From Amorphophallus konjac (Eukaryota > Streptophyta > Magnoliopsida > Alismatales > Araceae), in NCBI GenBank assembly GCA_022559845.1, contig CM040126.1, forward strand, positions 44,758,458 through 44,822,457: 64,000 nt of DNA, in the 5' to 3' direction. Within the stretch, counting starts at the first letter, position 1. Each line of letters opens with the position of its first letter. Below are positions 44,635 through 55,759 of the stretch, piece after piece. The position numbers were made by a program, and so were the translations under genes. The notes below the pieces were generated by a model, which worked only from the letters and a program-made list of their open reading frames with translations, made no database searches and was not told the DNA's origin.

Positions 44635-46304
44635 ATGCAAGGTAGACGATCTCAACATCCAAACCTACTAGGACCCATTCAAGAAATTGAGAGAGTCTTG
44701 TATCTAGGGAACAATCTCCAACAAGATCTCATGGCTGAAAATCAAGGACCTCACCACCAAAATCTAATGGCCGAAAATCCTGATCCTCCAAAGCAAATGA
44801 AGGACTATTTCTTGCCCAATCAATACCAACCGTCTTTCTATGTCCAAGCACCTCAGAACTAGGCAGTTCATTATGAAATCAAGTCTAGTACTATCCAAAT
44901 GTTGCCATCTTTCTATGGAAATCCCAATGAAGACCCTTACAAACATCTTGATGAGTTCCTTCAGATTTGCTCAACTATTAAAATCCAGAATTTCTCTGAT
45001 GATGCTCTTAGGCTAACTCTCTTCCCATTCTCTCTCAAAGATAAAGCCAAATATTGGTTAGGAGCCTTGGGTAGGATCATTGATACATGGGCAAAAATGC
45101 AAAAAGAATTTTTGAAGAAGTTCTATCCCATAGGGCGAACCAATACGATGAGAAGAGCAATTACTGGATTCACACAAAATTCAGGGGAACATATCCAAGA
45201 AGCATGGGATAGACTAAAAGATTTATTGAGGAAATGACCCCACCATGGGTTATCAAGATGGCAAATTGTACAGGCATTCTATGAGGGTTTGGCGGAGAAT
45301 TATAGACAGATGGTGGATGCATCATGTGGGGGAGCATTCATGAGTAAGAGCGAGGATGAGGCTTATGATTTATTCGAAATGCTTAGTGAAAATTCATAAG
45401 CCATACCTCGCTTTCATCATATGAAAGAATGATTGGGCCTTCTAAGAGGGGTGGACTTTATGAAGTTAAGAGCCAAGGTGAGTGTGAGAACAAGATGGAT
45501 ATTAATGTCATAAACCAAAAGTTGAATAAAATGGATTTGTTGGCGCAAAAGATAGAGAAGGTCGATATGGTTGCCCAAAAACTAGACCAGTTGTTGTCCA
45601 TATCTAGACAGGAACCCTCTTTCCCTTTTGTCCCTCAACCTCAACAATTCTCAACCCCAAGTCAAGAAGAAATCTGTGCTTTGTGTTCGAGCCCTAGCCA
45701 TTCCATGATTAGGTGTCCCACAGCAGCCCAACTCCCCCCATTTATCCAAGAACAAATCTTTCCTGCTCAAGGTGTCTCCAAACCCACATATGATCCTTAT
45801 TTAAACACTTACAATCCGGGCTGGAGAAATTATCCAAATTTTTCTTGGAAGTCTAACCAAGGCCCATCCACCCAATCTCATCCCTCACACCATCCAAAAT
45901 CAAAACAATAATTTTCCATGCCAAGTCAGTTAAATCAAAATCTCTCTTATCAGCCTCCTTTCCATCAACAATCACCTTTCCATCAAGCTCAAGCCCCATA
46001 TCCTCAAGCTCAATTTGCTCAGGGTCAATTTCAGTAATTTCCTGCACATCGTTCACATCAACCACCTCCTACTCAGCCCACTTTTGATGACAAGTTTGAA
46101 CAACTCCAACAACTCATCCTTACCCAAGCACAATCCATTTCTAAGTTGGAGAACCAGATAGGGCAACTTGCTGTCAATAACATGAGAAGAGAGGTAGGTC
46201 AGCTCCCTAGCCAACCGGTGGCCAACCCCCGCAATCAACAACCTCCAGGCTTCCCTCTAAGAGCTCCTATTCTTCCTCAACCCAATCAGCCAAACCAACC
46301 TTAG
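44635..46304 (+). pseudogene. Athila gag, multiple stops
   Basis: From the ATG at 44,635 the frame gives an N-terminal segment, TAG at about 44,860, then the gag core (SFYGNPNEDPYKHLDEFLQI, FPFSLKDKAKYWL, KMQKEFLKKFYP) and TGA at 45,235. A frame slip near 45,400 leads to the C-terminal half: a coiled-coil segment (KLNKMDLLAQKIEKVDMVAQ), a Cys motif (CALCSSPSHSMIRC), a Gln/Pro-rich stretch and EQLQQLILTQAQSISKLENQ. Stops at about 45,909, 46,035 and 46,302 follow. The layout is standard for Athila, in which gag runs into pol in one frame. Confidence 0.85.
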
Positions 46305-48899
46305 CTACCCCCTCCTATAGGTCCTCAGTTCGAGAATGTCAAAGCCATCTCTAGCTTTAGGAGCGGGAAAATTCTTAATGACCCTTATCAGGCTAGGGAT
46401 GTGGGTAGTAGTTCGGGTCAAGATGCCCACGAGGAGAGTGATAGTGAAGATGAGGAGCCAACAATTTTGCAAGAAAAGAAGAGGCAAGAGGGGGGAGAAA
46501 ATAAGCTGGACAAAGGGAAAGCAAAGGTTGATGAAGGACCCCAAGAGTATGTTTCTAAGGTCCCATTCCCTGATGCATTAAAGCCTAAAGCTCAAAAGAG
46601 AAAGCCGGTCCAACAAGAAGAACTAGTGAAATTGTTTAAACAGGTGAACATTAATATTCCACTATTGGATGCGATCAAACATGTACCGGCATATGCAAAA
46701 TTTTTAAAAGAGCTATGTACACCAAAAAGGGAACCAAAGGCAATAACACAAAAGGTCCGCTTGTCTGAAGATGTCAGCGCAGTTGTTATGAATCATTTAC
46801 CTAAAAAATTGAAGGACCCTGGAGCTCCACCGATTTCTTGTGATATAGGTGGAATTACATTTGATAGAGCATTGCTGGACCTTGGAGCTAGTGTGAACTT
46901 GTTACCCACCTTTATATATGAGCAGTTTGATCTAAGGGAGTTGAAACCCACATCTATAATCCTTCAACTAGCAGATCGATCTGTAAAGACTCCGAGCGGA
47001 CTATTGGAAGATGTGATTGTGAAGGTGCATGAATGTTATTTCCCGGTGGACTTTCTTATTCTGGATATGGCCTCGTCCCAGGAATTAAAGCACACACCTA
47101 TCATTTTGGGACGTCCATTTCTTGCTACGGTCAAGGCCAATATAAATTGTGCCACGGGGATGATGGATATTTCTTTTGGAGGAGAGAATGTTTCTCTGAA
47201 TGTGTTCAAAGCATCTCAATATCCAGACCATGAGGAGGAATGTAATGTCATTGATGTTTTTGAAGAACTAATTGAAGAAAGTCTCGAAGTTAATGAGGAA
47301 TGTCTAGAAGAGGGTAGCATGCTCCAGGATTCCCCACTTTCTAGTGCACCCCACTCTAGAGTAGAACCACTCCCTCCACTTCAAGTTGAACCTATTCTTC
47401 CATCTTTGGATCAGCCGCCCAGTTTAGAATTGAAGGCTCTGCCGGATCCTTTGAAGTATGCTTATCTAGGTCCTAACCAAACTCTGCCTGTAATCATTGC
47501 TTCCAACCTCACTACTACTCAGGAATCCCAACTCCTAGATATCCTTCAGGAGCACAAGAGGGTGATAGGTTGGTCAGTGGCCGATTTGAAGGGTATCAGT
47601 CCGGATGTGTGTATGCATTACATTTACTTGGAGGATAATGCCAAGCCGAGCAGAGAGATGCAGCGTCGGCTGAATCCAAGTATGAAGGAGGTAGTGAAGA
47701 AAGAAGTTGTCAAATGGTTGGATGCCGGGATCATACATCCCATTTCTGATAGCAAGTGGGTCAGCCCAACTCAAGTTGTTCCCAAAAATTCAGGGCTGAC
47801 AGTTGTAACAAATGAGAAAGGAGAAGAAGTTCCCACACGATTACCAACTGGACGGAGAATTTGCATTGATTACAGAAAACTAAATTCAGTCACGAAAAAA
47901 GATCATTTCCCACTACCATTCATTGATAAGATCTTGGAGAAACTGGCTTGGCAGAAGTATTATTACTTTCTGGATGGCTATTCTGGGTATAACCAAGTTA
48001 CAATTTTCCTAGAAGATCAAGAGAAAACAACCTTCGCATGCCCCTATGGCACGTTTGCTTTCAGAAGAATACCTTTTGGGCTCTGCAATGCCCCTGCCAC
48101 ATTCCAGCGATGTATGAACTCCATTTTCTCTGAAATGGTGGGGGAATGCTTGGAAGTTTTTATGGATGACTTTTCAGTGTTTGGTAATTTATTTGATGAT
48201 TGTTTGGAAAATTTGACTCGGGTATTGAAAAGATGCATTGAGTCGAATCTAGTGTTGAGCTGGGAGAAGAGCCATTTCATAGTAAGAGAAGGGATCGTTT
48301 TAGGCCATGTAGTTTCAGAGAATGGAATAGAGGTTGACAAGGCCAAGGTTGATGTGATTTCTAATCTTCCTCCCCCTTCTTCGGTCAAACAGATCCGTTC
48401 CTTTCTTGGCCATGCAGGATTCTACCGCAGATTCATTCAAAACTTCTCCACCATTGCTCGACCACTTACACAATTGCTCGCCAAGGACACTCCCTTTCAT
48501 CTTGATGAGTCATGTCTAGAGGCGTTCAATTCTTTGAAAGCGACTCTCACACAAACTCCCATTCTCCAATCTCCTGATTGGTCGCTCCCTTTTGAGATCA
48601 TGTGTGATGCCTCAGACTATGCTGTAGGAGATGTCCTAGGTCAAAGAGTTGAAAAGAAACCCGTGGTGATCTACTACGCGAGCCGCACCCTCGCTGATGC
48701 CCAAGTGAACTACACCACCACGGAAAAGGAATTATTAGCTGTTGTGTTTGCCCTCGAAAAGTTTCGATCATATCTGTTAGGGGCGAAAGTCATTGTTTAT
48801 TCCGATCACTCAGCATTAAAATGTTTGATGTCTAAGAAGGAAGCCAAACCCCGTCTCATACGGTGGATTTTATTACTACAAGAGTTTGATTTGAAATAA
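46305..48899 (+). pseudogene. Athila pol: protease, reverse transcriptase, RNase H
   Basis: An 860-codon open stretch. The protease motif ALLDLGASVNLLP lies about 46,870, with the GRPFLAT motif downstream. RT has ICIDYRKLN, DGYSGYNQV, PFGLCNAPATFQRCM and the FMDDFSVFG active-site box (about 48,158). RNase H has CDASDYAVG, TTTEKELLAV and YSDHSALK. These are Athila-type residues. The stretch ends in a TAA at 48,897 produced by a one-base loss; the adjacent frame continues directly into integrase. Confidence 0.92.
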
Positions 48900-50311
48900 G
48901 AGGCAAGAAGGGGTTGAAAAATGTTGTAGCTGATCACTTGTCTAGGATTGTAATTCCTGAAAGTGCCCCTATGTCTGATTCCTTCCCTGATGAACAAATT
49001 CTTTCCATCTCTCACACAACAACCCCTTGGTTTGCTCATATAGTCAACTACCTGGCAGTAGGGCAGATTCCCGAAGGGTGGTCTAGACAAGAGAAGGATC
49101 AATTCTTTTGTAAGGTAAGGCACTATTTTTGGGATGATCCGGAGCTATTTCATATGGGTCCAGATCAAATAATAAGAAGATGTGTCCCCGAGGAGGAGCA
49201 ACAATCTGTTTTGAACTTCTGTTATAATCTCGCTTGTGGGGGACATTTTTCAGGAAAGAAAACATCGGCGAAAGTGTTGCAGGACGGATTCTATTGGCCC
49301 ACATTTATCAAAGATGCTTATGAATTTTCCAAAACATGTTTAAGGTGCCAAGCCGTGGGAAACAATTCAAAAAGAGATATGATGCCGCTCAGTCCCATTC
49401 TAGTAGTAGAAATTTTTGATGTTTGGAGAATAGACTTTATGGGACCATTTCCACCTTCATTTGGCAATGAATACATTTTGGTGGCAGTGGACTATGTTTC
49501 AAAATGGATTGAAGCTGTTGCTACTAGGACAAATGATCACAAAGTTGTGATGAAGTTTGTGAAGAAACACATCTTTTCTAGATTTGGTTGTCCTAGAGCT
49601 ATCATTAGTGATGGGGGCTCTCACTTTATTCATTTTTAATTCCGAACTCTACTTCGCAAATATGGTATCACTCACAAGCTCGCTACCCCCTACCATTCCC
49701 AAACCAGTGGCCAGGTGGAAGTGTCAAACAGGGAGATAAAAACCATTCTGCATAAGACAGTTCGGCCAGATAGAAAAGACTGGTCCGAGAGACTAGATGA
49801 TGCACTCTGGGCCTACAGAACTGCATTTAAGACTCCTATTGACATGTCACCTTACCGTCTCATTTTTGGAAAAGCCTGTCACTTGCCTGTAGAGCTTGAA
49901 CATAGAGCATATTGGGCCATCAAACAAGTCAACTTTGATCTCATTCAAGCCGGGGCCCAAAGAGCTCTACAACTCAATGAATTGGAGGAACTAAGAAATG
50001 AAGCCTATGAAAATTCAAAAATCTATAAAGCCAAAATGAAAGTCTTCCATGATAAGCATATTCAAAGGAAAACTTTTCAACCAAATCAGAAAGTATGGCT
50101 TTTTAACTCTAGGCTGCGCTTGTTCTCTGGAAAACTGAAGTCCAGATGGGATGGACCGTTTGTAGTTGTCAAAGCTTTTGACCACGGTGCCGTCAAAATT
50201 TTGAATCCTAAAAATGGTCAAATTTTCACTATCAATGGTCAAAGATTGAAATCTTATTTGGAAAATGATCAGTTGCAAAAAGAATCCATTGTCCTAAGTG
50301 GTCTGGAATAA
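48900..50311 (+). pseudogene. Athila integrase
   Basis: Begins one base out of frame from the RNase H part with [10 protein letters not shown]. The zinc region is [20 protein letters not shown] then CLRCQAVG. The catalytic core has [10 protein letters not shown] (Asp) and ISDGGSHF (Asp), then a TAA at 49,637 and, in the same frame, [18 protein letters not shown] (Glu). The C-terminal part ([12 protein letters not shown] through GRSYL-like [10 protein letters not shown]) ends at 50,309. All three catalytic acids are present, but the frame break and nonsense codon disable it. Confidence 0.9.
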
Positions 50312-51535
50312 AATCTTCGTGAGCTCTCATGCGTCTGGCTGAAGACGGAAAATTTAGCGCTTCTGGAAGGCAACCCACAGTTTTTGTTGTTTTGACGTGT
50401 TTTATTTGAGTGTGTTTTAGTAGTCAGGTTAAGGCCAAGGAGAGGAAGTCATCGTCGCCTATGACATTGATGGAGGTTTCGTCCTACATATCTGGTTGTC
50501 TCTTTCCCACTCAGAAGTATTTATTGATACATTATTCTTTTGCTTTCAATTCTACATGCCATTGAGGATAATGTCATTCAAGTTGGGGGGGAGAGAAATT
50601 TTCATGATGCATATAGTACAACCTGATAGGAGTTCTGTCTTGCATAAAGATGTAAACCCCATTTTGAGTTTCATGATTCATGCTTAAATTAAAAATAATT
50701 CTGGAATAGAAAAGGCTAGGGAGAATGATGATGGAAAATTTAGTCAATCTAGCCATGAAAAACTGATATAAGAATCCCTTTAAAGTTCATGTGCACTAAA
50801 AAAAAATTTTACATTACACACTAATGAAACAAGCAAGACAAGCCCTCTGCTATTTTAGGTATATTGTCTGATATTCTACACTTCTTAAGAAAAGAGATTT
50901 TTATACAAACTTTCTGTCAAATTATCTATCAAATAAGTGCAATGTCACTATGAAAAAAAAAGAGAAGAAAAAAAGAAGAAGAAAAAAAAACACCATGAAA
51001 AATATCCCTAATCTTAGTAACCGGGCCTACTTCACCTAAGACGTGTTGAGGTTCGCATACAACGGAAAAGGGAATCTGGATCTGCGAAACTGGACCAGCT
51101 TCTCCTAAGGCAAGAGTCGAGGTTCACGTTGAGCAGTGAAGGGTAGTGCAACATCATGTGTGGTATAAAAGATCCCAAAGGGACAAAATAATAAGACAGA
51201 CAAAAAGTTAATATACTTAATGATCTGATCTAAGAGGTGCAGGGTTGAAAGATATTTGCTTGGAATAGCGAATGGGGGATGCAATTGTCTAAGCTGTGGA
51301 TTTGGTAGTTACACATGCACAAGTGCTATTGAGCTTTAATTTGAATTCTTAATCATGTACTATTAAGTTCCTACATAAGGCTAGTGTGCATTAATGATTC
51401 TAGATTCCTAATCTTTGGTTGATTCTATGAAGAGATAACTGGATATGAGAGCATGAATTTTACAAACTCTCGTTAGTCCTAAAATTTAATTTATTGGCAT
51501 TGCTAAGGGACTAACAATGAGTAAGTTGGGGGGTG
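50312..51535 (+). other. Athila 3' untranslated region with polypurine tract
   Basis: No envelope-like frame of the type some Athila elements carry. It ends GAGTAAGTTGGGGGGTG just before the 3' LTR. Confidence 0.7.
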
Positions 51536-53330
51536 TGATAAGTGTCCATTTCTTATGATAATTCATTGCATGTACACCATTTTATGTGCATATAATTAGG
51601 CAATTATGCATATTTCATAGTTAACCTCAACTCCGCATTTAAATTGGAACTTTCACGTAAATTGATTAATTTGATTATCTTATTTAATAATAAATTAAAG
51701 TTGAGGGCCATGAGCATTAATTCTCCAGTGCATAATCATGAGCATTTGAGATTTATGTGCACATTGTGGTACTTTTTATGGACTAAAGTGCAATTATGTG
51801 TGTGTAGGACACCGAAGGTAATTACAAAAGAAGCCGGGGGTAAAATTGTCACCACTACTTTGACCAAGTCAAAAAGTACATATTTTGGTTGGAGGGAAAA
51901 GAAAGTTCAAAATTTTGAATTCAAAGTTTGAAAAGAAGGAATTCAAAGTTCAAAGTTTGAAAAGGAGGAAAAGGACATTCAAAGTTTGAAATAAAGGAGA
52001 GACATGATGAGCCTTGGGAAATGGGGTGCCTAAAGTCCAAGAAAGGGGGTGCCCACCTACTTTTACTCTTCCCCATGCATCATATTCCACTGAATCTCAG
52101 CCATCCATCTCCTTTTGATATAATCTCCACCCTCTATCTACCCAACTTTCCCTATAAATAGCCCATGGTAAGGAGGAGAAGGGAGTTCTTCTTTTGGTAA
52201 TTTTTTCTCTCCCTCTCCCTCTCACATTTTCTTAGGCCGTTGAGTTCGCCCCCTTCCGTCCCTCTTCTCCTCTTGTGGTTTTCATGAAAGTTCTTTGTTT
52301 TTAAGTCCTCTACAGTTTCTTTTTCTGGATTATCTTCTAATTCCTTCTGGTTTTCAAGCTATTTTGTATTTTTCACTGTGATGTCCTGTTCATCTGTGAA
52401 ACAGTGTTTGTCTCTGTTATTCCTCTTATATCACCCCTTTCTAGTCATATTCTGCTCCTACTGTCTTCATGAAAGTTCTTTGTTTTTAAGTGTTCTACAA
52501 CTTCTTCTTCTGCACCATCTTCTAATTCTTTCTGGTTTTTAAGATATTTCTCGTGTTTCAACTTGCTGTCCTGTGATTTCACTGTTCATCCGAGGTGCTA
52601 GTTTCTATTATTTCTCTATTTTGAAGCTCTTCTGCCCTTCTTTTCTATCTGATTTCTTCATCAAAGTTCTTCCTCTCTCCCTCCTCTTCAACTTCTTCTT
52701 CTTGGGCATCCCCTAATTCATCTTGGTTTCAAAGTTATTCACCCTCTAAAGGCGGCTTCAACGACGAAGGTGACTTCCTCCCAACGTAGACGACATCTTC
52801 CGTGAGGTGGTTCGTGATCCAAGGCTAAGAGAGGACGGTGTCGTCATCACCATTGCTATTGCCATCTCCAAACTCCCGGCTCCTCTTGTTGTTATAGTTT
52901 TTGTGTTATTTTACTTTATTGTAACTTGTCACCTCTTTGTTGTAAGCTTGTCTTGTACTTCATGTGCTCTTTCTTTTAAGTTAATGAAGAGAGTTGTTCT
53001 TTTGATCTAGTTCTTGATATTCTTCTCTCTCTACCTTCTTCTTCTATCTCTTCTTTTCACTTCATACAATTAATTTCTATAGCATAGGCACATAATCATA
53101 GGTGTTTTTAATTAAGTGTGTGGTTTGTTCTTCATTTCACTATTTTTTTTAAAACAAATCAACAAGTGTTTTTTAAAGGACTCTAAAATTTTTAACTCTA
53201 AAAATCTTTTCTTCCCTGTGGATTCGACCCATGCTTGCCATAGTACTACGTTCTCTTTTGATCATTTTGTGCGAGTTCGGTTTTAAGATTGTTATACGCG
53301 TGTTTTAAACAACGAACTTTCGCGTAATCA
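51536..53330 (+). repeat. 3' LTR of the Athila element (1,795 bp)
   Basis: Begins TGATAAGTGTCC, ends CGCGTAATCA and is followed by the TSD GAGGG. Confidence 0.95.
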
Positions 53331-53851
53331 GAGGGCTCTGGTGGCCCTGGTGTCGGAGCTCCGACTGAGTCTTGGCACGGCGGAGGGGAGGCTTCGGGAG
53401 AGTGAGGAGCGGTATCAGAGGGCGAAGGTGCGCGGGGCGCGACTTCGTCATTCTGGTTCCTTTTCCGTGGGCATCTTTCTAGTTTCTTCGGCCGAGGAGC
53501 GTCGCCGCACCTTGGAGGCTGGCATGGTGCCACCTGGGGAGGCGAGCACGGATTCTCAGGGTTCGTAAAGGCCCCCTAGGGATCCCCGTCAGAGGAGGGA
53601 GGAGAGAGATGACCAGGAGGGTGATGGCGAGAGTTAGAGAGTTGCTTGTACACTCCACCCTCCTTACTGCATGATGTACTTTCGACTATTATATGAAATG
53701 AAAATGGCTTTCTTATGTTGTGTGTACCTTTCCTCTCTCACTTTTCTGCTGCACCGAGTTGTTTCGAGACATGTCTTACGAGACTTTGCCCTGAACAGCG
53801 GGGAACTGCACTTTGCACGGGGAGATTCTGTTTCCTTTCTCCCCCTTTTTT

Positions 53852-55274
53852 GGGCGCGTCCAGGTGCGAGGACGCGTCTTAATCCTCGAATTCAAATTTA
53901 AAGCATCGGGTGGCCTTTCTTCTCCCGTGCCTTACCCGCAAATGAGCCCGCCTTCCGCCGAAACTCGCTCGCTCATCTTTGTCTTCTTCCCCTCGATCGA
54001 TAGAGTTCAGCGGTCTGGACCACGGCGAAGGTGGAGAGGGACACGGGACCCCTCACCCAAGGAGGGACGCGCCAGAGCACGGAACGGCGTCCATGGAGGA
54101 GGAAGGGCCGCTTCGGGCCCCCGAGGGACCCGAGGGGCCCAATGGCGCGGAAGGAGGTGAACACGGCTCGGTGAGTGCTTCGGTTTCCCCTTCTTTGATC
54201 TATTTTGAGTTTTGAAGCGAGGCGTGTGAGGGGGGAAAGGGTTCGGCGAGTGTTGCACTCAAATGATGGACGCGTCCTAGACAAGGGATGCGTTCTTTGT
54301 TATGATGCGAGGCCCTTCTTTCTTGGTGCAGGACATGGCGAGGACCCTGGGCCTGGCCGATGAGTGGGCGAGTGCAGACGAGCCGAGCCGCGTCAGGAAG
54401 GAGAGTCGCGGCAAGGCGAAGCTTGAAGAATGGCGCATACATCTCCCTGGACAGCAAGGGAGCGTACTGGTGCAGGATAGTGCCGACTTCCTACGGCAGC
54501 AGAGAAAGAGTTACGTGGGTCTTCCCCGAGCCGGGGATACGCGCGACGTCAACGGCTCGAGTGCCCAATTAGCCGAGGTCAGGCGACAGCTGGCCGCCAC
54601 TCAACAGAACTGTCGCTCCTGGTAAGCTAAGTGCTGCATTTTCTATTTTTAAATGTGGAGCTTAGCTGACGGCTGTTGTTTGTTCGTTCCAGCGTGCCCA
54701 GCAGACAGCGATGGTGGGAGTGGCTGGCGGCGCATCTTCCAGTTCCTCGGCCCCTTTTCTTGAGATTGCCTCCCTCCGGGAGCAACTTGCCGGTGTGGTG
54801 GCTCGGGCTGCCCGTGCGGAAGAGGAGCGTGATGCCTGGGTGGTGACTGTAGCAGAGCTGCGACATTGCGGTGAGGAGAGACCTTCTCCAGACATCCCGG
54901 AGTTAAGGGTTCTTCTGCAGATGATGAGGAGAGAGGCAGAGAGAGAGAAAGTCGAGAGAAGGTCCGAGAGACAGCGAGATCAGGCTGAGAGGAGGGCCTT
55001 GGAGGCCCAGGTGAGGGAGCTCCAGCTGGGCCTTCAGGTCGCGGTGCAGAGGCTAGGAGCGATGGAGACGCGCTACGAGAGAGCACGAGAGTTCGGGGAG
55101 CGACTGTTCCAGTCTGGTCGCTTTGCCGCTAGTGGCTTCTTCGCCATGCCAGGGGAGGAGCAGCGAGTCATTACTGTGGAGCCGACGCCACGAGGTGAGG
55201 CGGGTGCTACTGCACGGGGATCCAGGAGGTTTCTGAGGGACCCTCATCTCAGGGGAGAGGAGAGGGACGCCTAG
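53852..55274 (+). pseudogene. antisense gene 3: PMD-family gene lacking the PMD core
   Basis: A hairpin-like relic (GGGCGCGTCCAGGTGCGAGG, 53,852) precedes a first exon (about 54,000-54,171) that matches exon 1 of antisense gene 2: a basic part, then an acidic EGPLRAPEGPEGP and GGEHGS before a GTGAGT donor. The next exon (54,332-54,621) enters at DMARTLGLADEWASADE, which corresponds to the end of the PMD in gene 2, so the exons encoding most of the domain are missing. The last exon (54,693-55,274) encodes the coiled coil (FLEIASLREQLAGVVARAAR through ERERSER-rich text) and ends in TAG. A frame slip lies in exon 2. The 3' flank resembles that of gene 2. Confidence 0.7.
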
Positions 55275-55722
55275 AGGGACGAGCACGAAGATAATGGAAA
55301 GAGTTGGCGAGCTAGTGGACCCGCCTCCTCTCTATGATTGTGATGTTTATGACAGCTTATGTAGACTTATGAATGGAGTGATTTGATTTTCTACTGCTTG
55401 TTTGTTCTCTTGTGTGTTCCCTCTTTGCCATGCTTCCTTTGTACTATTTCCATGTGATGTGCCTGCCGAAACCTCACCTTAAAACGGAAAAACATGTCTC
55501 GCTCCGATCCCCTTTTACAGAAATCTACTGCGGGAGTCAACAAAGACGGCCCTAGCTTTTCTTCTCGGGCGGTTTGCCAGCCTTCAACCTTCAAAAGGAT
55601 AGGGCATCTTGTCCAAACAATCACCTTGTGTGAGTGGTGAAGTAACACATGTGGGACCGTATGGCAGGTGCCTTACCACAAGGGCTATTGGAGGGATCTT
55701 GCTCGGCACTCCTCCCTTTTTC

Positions 55723-55730
55723 TATAAATA
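55723..55730 (+). promoter_or_regulatory. TATA box of antisense gene 4
   Basis: TATAAATA about 300 bp upstream of the first in-frame ATG of the PMD exon. Confidence 0.6.
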
Positions 55731-55759
55731 TCCGCTCTTTTGTTCTCCCAGGGTCCTTG

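Larger units (their letters stand above)
41719..53330 (+). mobile_element. complete Athila-lineage Ty3/gypsy retrotransposon, decayed ORFs
   Basis: LTRs at 41,719-43,512 and 51,536-53,330 with TGAT/ATCA ends, TSD GAGGG at 41,714-41,718 and 53,331-53,335, tRNA-Asp primer site at 43,518, and a polypurine tract at about 51,519-51,535. gag and pol are in order but carry several stops and frame slips. No envelope-like ORF is present between pol and the 3' LTR. The LTR copies differ at many positions (about eight in the first 350 bp), so it is clearly older than the gag-only element. It sits inside the coiled-coil exon of antisense gene 2. Confidence 0.95.
38835..53568 (+). pseudogene. antisense gene 2: plant mobile domain (PMD) protein with coiled-coil tail, split by an Athila element
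   Basis: Exons inferred from GT-AG signals and homology with antisense gene 4: 38,835-39,041 (basic then acidic, MEQRGPSQGGEKRKRRVRRP), 39,456-40,171, 40,246-40,404, 40,527-about 40,893, 40,968-41,059, 41,138-41,284, and 41,369-41,718 continued at 53,331-53,568 after the Athila insertion. PMD landmarks: LPDFQRARVDAMGFGAFL, RTFLMPWGHMVPTLEDVARITGL, VWSYYYFPMGRARHG, CLNEIEPLRLRLVMRTLGL. The last exons encode a long Arg/Glu coiled coil. Stops at 39,702 (TGA), 39,957 (TAG), 40,752 (TAG) and 41,040 (TGA), plus a frameshift near 39,958, disable it. PMD proteins of hosts (MAIN/MAIL1 type) act in the nucleus in silencing and genome stability; the role in a retroelement is unknown. Confidence 0.75.

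Noticed and set aside
50312..51535. Athila envelope-like gene
   Set aside because: No frame longer than about 60 codons and no signal or membrane segment in the expected place.
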